A stretch of 64,000 nt of DNA, taken from Nocardiopsis_C rhodophaea (GTDB lineage: Bacteria; Actinomycetota; Actinomycetes; Streptosporangiales; Streptosporangiaceae). The position numbers were made by a program, and so were the translations under genes. Position 1 is the stretch's first letter, and each line of letters begins with the position of its first letter. Location: the NCBI RefSeq assembly GCF_039530945.1, contig NZ_BAAAPC010000003.1, forward strand, positions 186,001-250,000, given 5' to 3'. Shown one piece after another: positions 58,387 through 64,000 of the stretch. The notes beneath the pieces were generated by a model that worked only from the letters and a program-made list of their open reading frames with translations, was not told the DNA's origin and did no database searches.

Positions 58387-60042
58387 ATGAGCACGACCCC
58401 AGAGGCGCCCAAGGCGCTGCGGAACATCGGCAACTTCATCGATGACCGCTTCCACCTGTCCAAGACCGGCGAGAAGAACCTGCGCAAGGTCTTCCCGAAC
58501 CACTGGTCTTTCATGCTGGGCGAGATCGCCCTGTACTCGTTCATCATCCTGATCATCACCGGTGTGTTCCTGACGCTCTGGTTCAAGCCGAGCATGGCGG
58601 AGATCGTCTACAACGGCTCCTACGACCGCCTCAACGGCGTCGAGATGAGCGAGGCCTACGCGTCCACGCTGCACATCGACTTCGATGTGCGCGGCGGGTT
58701 CCTGGTCCGGCAGATCCACCACTGGGCGGCGCTGATCTTCGTCGCCTCGCTGGTGATCCACATGCTGCGGGTGTTCTTCACCGGCGCGTTCCGCAAGCCG
58801 CGCGAGATCAACTGGCTGATCGGTGTGGCGATCTTCGCCCTGGCGATGGTCGAGGGCCTCTTCGGCTACTCGCTCCCGGACGACCTGCCCTCGGGCATGG
58901 GTGTCCGCATTCTGCAGGGCGTGATGCTGGCGCTGCCGCTGATCGGCAGCTACGTCAGCATGTTCCTCTTCGGCGGGGAGTTCCCCGGCGAGGTGATCAT
59001 CACGCGGCTGTACATGCTGCACATCCTGCTGATCCCGGGGATCCTGCTGGCGCTGATCGTGGCGCACTTCATGATCCTCTGGCACCAGAAGCACACGCAG
59101 TACCCCGGCACGGGGCGGTCGGAGAAGAAGGTCGTCGGTACGCCGATGTTCCCCGGGTTCGCCGTCAAGGCGGGCGGGTTCTTCTTCTTCGTCTTCGCCG
59201 TCATCACCGGGCTCAGCGCGTTCGTGCAGATCAACCCGATCCACCTGTTCGGCCCCTTCACGCCGACGTCCATCACCTCCGGGCTGCAGCCCGACTGGTA
59301 CATGGGCTTCATGGAGGGTTCGCTGCGGATCTTCCCGAACTGGTTCGACTTCGACATCTTCGGGTACGCGGTCCCGATCGGCGTGCTGGTCCCGGGCCTG
59401 GTGATTCCGGGGCTGATCTTCGGCGGCCTGGCGGTGTGGCCGTTCGTCGAGCAGTGGATCAGCGGCGACAAGCGCCACCACAACGTGGCCGACCGCCCGC
59501 GCAACGCGCCGGTCCGCACCGGCCTGGGCGTCGCCGGGATCGTCTTCTACGGCCTGCTGTGGCTCGCCGGTTCGAACGACATCCTCTCGGAGACGTTCTC
59601 GATCAGCCTGTACGCGACGACCTGGTTCTTCCGGATCTTCATCATCCTCGGGCCGATCATCGGGTTCATCGTGACCAAGCGCATCTGCCTGGGCCTGCAG
59701 CGCCAGGACCGGGAGACGCTGGAGCACGGCTACGAGAGCGGCACCATCCAGCAGCTGCCCAGCGGTGAGTTCATCGAGGTCCACAAGGAGTCCTCGGAGG
59801 ACACCGTGCACGTGCTGCAGAGCAAGGCCCCGGTCGAGCGCATCGACGTCGAGGCCGTGGACGAGCACGGTGTCGAGGCCCCGGAAGCCCGCGGCGCCAA
59901 GGGCCGGCTGCGCTCCGCCCTCGCCCGTTGGTACACGAAGGACAACATCTCCTTCGAGGGCGTCGAACCGCACAGCGGCCACCACCTCCACCACGGCTCG
60001 CACGAAGCCGAGGAAGAGGCGACGGCCGGATCGTCCTCCTGA
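58387..60042 (+). CDS. qcrB: cytochrome bc1 complex cytochrome b subunit
   Basis: 551 residues with eight TM segments. Heme-ligand histidines are recognisable in RQIHHWAALIFVASLVIHMLRVF and in MLHILLIPGILLALIVAHFMIL, and the Qo-site motif PDWY (in LQPDWYMGFMEG) replaces the usual PEWY. The C-terminal 120 residues are a hydrophilic extension rich in Glu and His (VEPHSGHHLHHGSHEAEEEA). It oxidises menaquinol and reduces hemes bL/bH. The operon ends here with a hairpin at 60075-60104. Confidence 0.95.
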   Translation: MSTTPEAPKALRNIGNFIDDRFHLSKTGEKNLRKVFPNHWSFMLGEIALYSFIILIITGVFLTLWFKPSMAEIVYNGSYDRLNGVEMSEAYASTLHIDFDVRGGFLVRQIHHWAALIFVASLVIHMLRVFFTGAFRKPREINWLIGVAIFALAMVEGLFGYSLPDDLPSGMGVRILQGVMLALPLIGSYVSMFLFGGEFPGEVIITRLYMLHILLIPGILLALIVAHFMILWHQKHTQYPGTGRSEKKVVGTPMFPGFAVKAGGFFFFVFAVITGLSAFVQINPIHLFGPFTPTSITSGLQPDWYMGFMEGSLRIFPNWFDFDIFGYAVPIGVLVPGLVIPGLIFGGLAVWPFVEQWISGDKRHHNVADRPRNAPVRTGLGVAGIVFYGLLWLAGSNDILSETFSISLYATTWFFRIFIILGPIIGFIVTKRICLGLQRQDRETLEHGYESGTIQQLPSGEFIEVHKESSEDTVHVLQSKAPVERIDVEAVDEHGVEAPEARGAKGRLRSALARWYTKDNISFEGVEPHSGHHLHHGSHEAEEEATAGSSS

Positions 60043-60074
60043 GCCTGAAACGCACGCTCACGGGCGAGACAGCA

Positions 60075-60104
60075 GGCCCGGCCCCCAAAATCGGGGGCCG
60101 GGCC
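60075..60104 (+). terminator. terminator after qcrB
   Basis: GGCCCGGCCCCC (60075-60086) pairs with GGGGGCCGGGCC (60093-60104) across AAAATC, followed by TTCGTCGTTCT. It lies 33 bases past the qcrB stop. Confidence 0.8.
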
Positions 60105-60255
60105 TTCGTCGTTCTGTGGGACACCTGGAGCCTGTGGGACGGTAGGGCGTGGGAGAGGGGCCGAATGAGGTCGAGGAGTCGGCCTTGTGCGCGGTTTGGG
60201 CGGCCCGACGCCGCCGATGTGCGCCCCCGCACCCCCGGCGCCGGACAGCGCTCCC

Positions 60256-60383
60256 TGTGCCCCACGGGCCCACGCGACCCGCCCGGAAGACGACCGCGGC
60301 GCCCCAGCCCCTTCCGCCCTCCCGGCCGCTTTTCACCCCAGGGCACCGCACGGACCGAAGCCGGCACGGCCGCCCGGCAGCCC
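60256..60383 (+). repeat. degenerate copy of the 41-kb inverted-repeat arm
   Basis: It follows the right arm at 41391-41510 in the same orientation, with shared blocks GGCGCCCCAGCCCC, CCGCTTTTCACCC and GGCCGCCC[AG]GCAG at matching spacing. A weaker trace of the opposite arm (CGGCCTTGT) may lie near 60180. It sits between the qcrB terminator and the L,D-transpeptidase terminator. Confidence 0.65.
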
Positions 60384-60415
60384 CCCGGCCCCTTCTCCCC
60401 CACCCCGCACACGAG

Positions 60416-60461
60416 TGAGGGCCGCTCAGAACACGAAGGAGTGTGCTCCGAGCGGCCCTCA
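60416..60461. terminator. terminator of the L,D-transpeptidase gene
   Basis: TGAGGGCCGCTC (60416-60427) and its complement (60450-60461) form a 12-bp stem, extended inside by ACAC/GTGT. It lies just beyond the minus-strand stop at 60478. Confidence 0.7.
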
Positions 60462-60477
60462 GCTGCGTTGTGCGGCG

Positions 60478-61812
60478 TTAGGCGGCGCCACCGTGCACGT
60501 TGCCCGGGGTGCCCTTGCCGTCGGTCGTGTCGGCCTTGCCCGTGACGCTGTTGTCCAGCCACTCGTCCCAGGAGCGCTGCCAGAAGCCCCAGCCGTTGTC
60601 GACCGCGAGCTCACGGTCGGTGCCGTTGACCTGCAGGATGTCGCCCATGAGCGAGTTCTCGTAGTACCACTTGGCGTCGGACACGCTCATGTTCGGGCAG
60701 CCGTGGCTCAGGTTGGCCTGGCCGAGCTGGCTGTTCCAGGGGGCGGCGTGGGTAAACTCGCCGCTGTCGGAGAACCGGACGGCGTAATCGACGTCCAGCT
60801 TGTAGCCTTCGGGGCTGTCCACCGGGACGCCGACGGTGGAGGAGTCCATGACCAGCCGGTCGTACTTCTCCATCACCACGTGCGTGCCGCTGGTCGTGGT
60901 GTACTTCTCCGTGGTGGCCTTGCCCATGCTGATCGGGAAGGTCTTGATCTTCTTCCCCTCGCGCTCGACCGTCATCGTGTAGTCATCGTTCTCGATGGTG
61001 CTGACCTGCTTGCGGCCCACCGTGAATTCGAGGCGGTGGTTCTCCACGCCATAGGCGCCCTCGGAGGCCTCCGTGCCCGCCAGGTGCATGTCGACGCTGA
61101 CCTTCTGGTTCGGCTTCCAGTACTCCTTGGGGCGGAACACCGCCTCCTTGTCGCCGAACCAGTTCCAGGCGCCCTCGACCGGCTTCTCCGAGGTGACCTC
61201 GATGGAGTTCTCGACCTGCTCCTTGTTCTCCACGGGCAGGTCGAAGTTGACGACGATCGGCATCCCCACGCCGACCTCCTGGCCGCTGGTGGGGAAGTTG
61301 GACTTGAGTTCCAGCCGCTTGCCCGGGGTGGCCTCCAGCGTCGTGAACTCGCTGACGACCTCGGTCTCCTCGCCGGCCGCGTTCTCGGCGACGGCGGTCA
61401 CGGTGACGTTGGACCCCGGGATGAGATTCCAGTCACTGACCCACTCGGTCTTGTCCTTGTTGAGTGTGCCGGTGACCTTGTCGACCTCGTCCCGGCCGTC
61501 GCCGCTGCCCTCCGCAGTGTCGCCGTCGGCGGGGTTCTGCGCGTCGGCCTCGGTTCCCCCCGACTGCTCGACCTGCACGTCGGTGAGGGTCCCCCCATCA
61601 GCGGACACCGTCACGGGGAGGTTCGGGCGCACCTTGGTGGCGCCGTCCTCGGGACTGATCTCGATCTTGACCTCGTTCCCGCTGGCCTCGGCGCCCGTGG
61701 TGTTGGTGTCGCTACCACCAGAGCCCGTGCATGCGGCGGTGAAGGCAAGGGTCAGACCGGCCATTCCGGCGCCGAGCCGACGGTACACCGTCGGTACTGT
61801 GCTGCCCTTCAC
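60478..61812 (-). CDS. lipoprotein L,D-transpeptidase (YkuD) with Ig-like domains
   Basis: 444 residues. The signal ends in a lipobox, LTLAFTAAC, with the lipidated Cys at 28. Then follow an acidic low-complexity linker, two Ig-like beta-sandwich modules (about 45-250), and the YkuD catalytic domain. Its active-site motif is HAAPWNSQLGQANLSHGCPN, with the nucleophile Cys in SHGC. This is the LdtMt2-like architecture, which forms 3-3 cross-links in peptidoglycan outside the membrane. GTG at 61812 is the start. It stands between qcrB and ctaF, splitting the respiratory genes, with its own terminator. Confidence 0.92.
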   Translation of the reverse strand: MKGSTVPTVYRRLGAGMAGLTLAFTAACTGSGGSDTNTTGAEASGNEVKIEISPEDGATKVRPNLPVTVSADGGTLTDVQVEQSGGTEADAQNPADGDTAEGSGDGRDEVDKVTGTLNKDKTEWVSDWNLIPGSNVTVTAVAENAAGEETEVVSEFTTLEATPGKRLELKSNFPTSGQEVGVGMPIVVNFDLPVENKEQVENSIEVTSEKPVEGAWNWFGDKEAVFRPKEYWKPNQKVSVDMHLAGTEASEGAYGVENHRLEFTVGRKQVSTIENDDYTMTVEREGKKIKTFPISMGKATTEKYTTTSGTHVVMEKYDRLVMDSSTVGVPVDSPEGYKLDVDYAVRFSDSGEFTHAAPWNSQLGQANLSHGCPNMSVSDAKWYYENSLMGDILQVNGTDRELAVDNGWGFWQRSWDEWLDNSVTGKADTTDGKGTPGNVHGGAA

Positions 61813-61959
61813 GCGAGCGACCTCCTGCGTCCTGCTCTACCTGCGGAACCCGTCCTCCCCTTGGACGCCGGGGTGAGCAGGAAAGTTCCACATCGTTGAC
61901 AACAGCGGCCAAAAGGGGGGAGATACCGAAGATCAGGTACGGGCCGCCCCAAAAGAATA

Positions 61960-62005
61960 CCCCGGCTGGTCGGTGGGTTCATCGGAACCCACCGACCGGC
62001 CGGGG
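61960..62005 (-). terminator. terminator of the ctaD-ctaF operon
   Basis: 61960-61980 pairs with 61985-62005 (20 of 21 positions) around ATCG. On the minus strand it is followed by GTATTCTTTTG, giving a canonical intrinsic terminator about 50 bases after the ctaF stop. Confidence 0.85.
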
Positions 62006-62053
62006 ATCACGAGCGCGGTCGCCTCGCCGGGCGCCTGCCCGGCGGGGAGGGAC

Positions 62054-62479
62054 TCAGTGCTGGAACTCGCCGCGGTAGTACTCGAAGACCCAACCGATGG
62101 CGGTCAGGATAATGGCGAACACGCCGATGAAGACCATCCACCAGCCGATCGCCACGCCCACCGCGGTGAACGAGACCGACATGGCCACGAACAGCGGCCA
62201 CCAGCTGTGCGGGCTGAAGAACCCGTACTCGCCGGCGTTCTCCGCGATCTCACCGTCGAGGCGCTCTTCCGGGGGCAGCCCGTGGAAGCTCTCGCTGCGT
62301 CGGGCGGCCTGCCACAGCCAGAAGCCGATCATCCACCCGAACCCGATGGCGACGACCAGGGCGACCGTGCCGGTCCACTCGATCTGGCCCTCGGCCACCC
62401 AGGCCCAGTAGGCGTAGAGCGCCGCGCACAGGCCGAAGAAGGTGGAGACGCCCATGAACAGGTAGGCCTGCATCTTCAT
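62054..62479 (-). CDS. ctaF: cytochrome c oxidase subunit IV, actinobacterial type
   Basis: 141 residues with four TM segments. The family pattern is clear: KMQAYLFMGVSTFFGLCAALYAYW, ALVVAIGFGWMIGFWLW, the polar loop RLDGEIAENAGEYGFFSPHSWWPL, and GWWMVFIGVFAIILTAIGW, ending FEYYRGEF. CtaF is specific to actinobacterial aa3 oxidases and stabilises the complex. ATG 62479 lies 15 bases after the ctaD stop, so the two are cotranscribed; the terminator at 61960-62005 ends the unit. Confidence 0.95.
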   Translation of the reverse strand: MKMQAYLFMGVSTFFGLCAALYAYWAWVAEGQIEWTGTVALVVAIGFGWMIGFWLWQAARRSESFHGLPPEERLDGEIAENAGEYGFFSPHSWWPLFVAMSVSFTAVGVAIGWWMVFIGVFAIILTAIGWVFEYYRGEFQH

Positions 62480-62494
62480 GATGAACGCACCCTC

Positions 62495-64000
62495 TTACTT
62501 CGTGGTCGCCGGTTCCGGGTGCGCGCCCGGAGCGGCAGCGTGCGGATGGTGGAGGTCGAACGCGGGGCGCTCGGACCGGATCCGCGGCAGCGACGTGAAG
62601 TTGTGTCGCGGCGGCGGGCAGGAGGTGGCCCACTCCAGCGAGCAGCCGTACTCCCACGGGTCGTCGACCTCGACCGTCTTCGGGTTCTTGTGGGTGATCC
62701 ACATGTTCCAGAAGAAGATCAGGGTCGATGCTCCCAGGACGAACGAGCTGACCGAGGAGATCTGGTTCAGCACGGTGAAGCCGTCAGTGGGCAGGTAGTC
62801 GGCGTAGCGGCGCGGGAAGCCTTCGGCGCCCAGCCAGTGCTGCACCAGGAAGGTGCCGTGGAACCCGAAGAACAGCACCCAGAAGTGGGCCTTGCCGAGA
62901 CGCTCGTTCAACATCTTCCCGGTGAACTTCGGCCACCAGAAGTAGAAGCCGGCGAACATCGCGAAGACCACGGTTCCGAAGACCACGTAGTGGAAGTGGG
63001 CCACGACGAAGTAGCTGTCGGTGACGTGGAAGTCGATCGGCGGCGAGGCCAGGAGCACACCGGTGAGACCACCGAAGAGGAATGTCACCAGGAAGCCGAT
63101 GACGAACAGCATCGGGGTGGCCATGACGATCTGGCCGCGCCACATGGTGCCGATCCAGTTGAAGAACTTCACACCGGTCGGGACCGCGATCAGGAAGGTC
63201 ATGAACGAGAAGAACGGCAGCAGCACCGCGCCGGTCGGGAACATGTGGTGCGCCCAGACCGTGACGGACAGGCCCGCGATGGCGATGGTCGCGCCGACGA
63301 GGCTCTTGTAGCCGAAGATCGGCTTGCGGCTGAACACCGGCAGGATCTCGGTCGCGATACCGAAGAACGGCAGCGCGATGATGTACACCTCGGGGTGGCC
63401 GAAGAACCAGAACAGGTGCTGCCAGAGGATGGCGCCACCGTGCTCGGGGTCGAACACGTGGGTGCCGATCATGCGGTCGGCGCCGAGTGCGACCAGGGCC
63501 GCGGTCAGGACCGGGAAGGCGATCAGCACGAGCACGCTGGTCAGCATGGCGTTCCAGGAGAAGATCGACATCCGGAACATCGTCATGCCCGGCGCGCGCA
63601 TGCACAGGCCGGTGGTGATGAAGTTGACCGCCGCGAGGATGGTGCCCAGACCGCTGACGGCCAGGCCCAGGATCCACAGGTCACCGCCGAGGCCCGGCGA
63701 GCGGACCGCGTCGGAGAGCGGGGTGTAGGCGAACCAGCCGAAGCTCGCCGCACCGCCCGGGGTGAGGAACCCGCCGACGACGATGAGGCCGCCGAACAGG
63801 AACAGGTAGTACCCGAAGATGTTCATCCTCGGGAACGCCACGTCGGGGGCGCCGATCTGCAGCGGCATGATGATGTTGGCGAACCCGACGAACAGCGGGG
63901 TCGCGAACAGCAGCAGCATGATCGTGCCATGCATGGTGAAGAGCTGGTTGAACTCTTCCTTCGTCACGACCTGCAGGCCCGGCAGGAACAGCTCGGCGCG
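62495..64000 (-). CDS. ctaD: cytochrome c oxidase subunit I (partial, 5' end outside window)
   Basis: At least 502 codons are present; the frame runs off the right edge, and the residues just inside it (RAELFLPGLQ) belong to the family, so the true start is beyond 64000. Heme and copper ligands are seen in LFTMHGTIMLLLF (heme a His), FGHPEVYIIALPFFG (CuB His and the cross-linked Tyr), WAHHMF (CuB His pair) and VAHFHYVVFGTV (heme a and a3 His). The C-terminus is extended and hydrophilic. It is the catalytic subunit of the aa3 oxidase; ctaC probably lies upstream outside the window. Confidence 0.95.
   Translation of the reverse strand, partial: RAELFLPGLQVVTKEEFNQLFTMHGTIMLLLFATPLFVGFANIIMPLQIGAPDVAFPRMNIFGYYLFLFGGLIVVGGFLTPGGAASFGWFAYTPLSDAVRSPGLGGDLWILGLAVSGLGTILAAVNFITTGLCMRAPGMTMFRMSIFSWNAMLTSVLVLIAFPVLTAALVALGADRMIGTHVFDPEHGGAILWQHLFWFFGHPEVYIIALPFFGIATEILPVFSRKPIFGYKSLVGATIAIAGLSVTVWAHHMFPTGAVLLPFFSFMTFLIAVPTGVKFFNWIGTMWRGQIVMATPMLFVIGFLVTFLFGGLTGVLLASPPIDFHVTDSYFVVAHFHYVVFGTVVFAMFAGFYFWWPKFTGKMLNERLGKAHFWVLFFGFHGTFLVQHWLGAEGFPRRYADYLPTDGFTVLNQISSVSSFVLGASTLIFFWNMWITHKNPKTVEVDDPWEYGCSLEWATSCPPPRHNFTSLPRIRSERPAFDLHHPHAAAPGAHPEPATTK

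Noticed and set aside
57247..60003. 918-codon minus-strand open frame opposite qcrA/qcrB
   Set aside because: Antisense shadow of two certain respiratory genes; the His/Asp/Arg-rich product has no family features.

Overview
This is a very GC-rich window with dense genes, many GTG starts and frequent 4-base start/stop overlaps. It carries a bc1-aa3 respiratory cluster (qcrCAB, ctaE/F/D), an ECF42-type sigma factor with YCII partners, XRE-DUF5753/DUF397 regulators, a MacS-type kinase and a ROK glucokinase. Together these point to a filamentous actinobacterium, probably of the Nocardiopsis/Streptosporangiales side (family level is inference). No rRNA, tRNA or CRISPR array was recognised.

Layout. 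1-13.5 kb is accessory metabolism and transport. It holds a Tat-exported class V aminotransferase-like protein (partial), a class III aminotransferase-fold protein with no lysine at all, an EmrB/QacA-type exporter, an ECF42 sigma factor with its YCII partner, and two separate 'SBP_bac_5 plus MFS' gene pairs. Both solute-binding proteins lack signal peptides. One pair is preceded by an SRPBCC-PDZ fusion.

14.0-30.5 kb is one long co-directional array of nine genes, many overlapping: a secreted/anchored VWA protein, a tubulin-like GTPase, a multi-TM protein, a membrane-anchored pseudokinase, a P-loop GTPase with an N-terminal Cys motif, a GAP1-like anchored protein, a TM/coiled-coil protein, a variant P-loop protein and a large AAA ATPase. 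This resembles the GTPase/VWA/tubulin-centred conflict or membrane-signalling systems predicted by comparative genomics. It is the best candidate for an undescribed system here.

30.5-36 kb is an accessory, scarred stretch: a VapBC module, an unknown gene, an XRE/DUF397 pair with a triplicated DUF397 motif, a 5'-truncated serine hydrolase abutting the 3' remnant of a PEP-utilising enzyme gene, a TetR regulator and a small membrane protein.

36-64 kb is conserved actinobacterial core. It includes an orphan MacS-like kinase, lipid and hydrolase genes (PlsC-like acyltransferase, alpha/beta hydrolase, long-chain acyl-CoA ligase), a ROK glucokinase, two NlpC/P60 peptidoglycan hydrolases, a NYN-domain protein, a DEDDh/GIY-YIG nuclease, a rhomboid protease, an AsnC-type RAM protein and trpD. 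The respiratory genes follow: ctaE-qcrC-qcrA-qcrB on the plus strand, then, after a lipoprotein L,D-transpeptidase, ctaF and ctaD on the minus strand. Non-coding highlights are a 526-base inverted-repeat element at 41 kb with a degenerate relative downstream of qcrB, several long perfect hairpins between converging genes, and a likely leaderless ctaE transcript.
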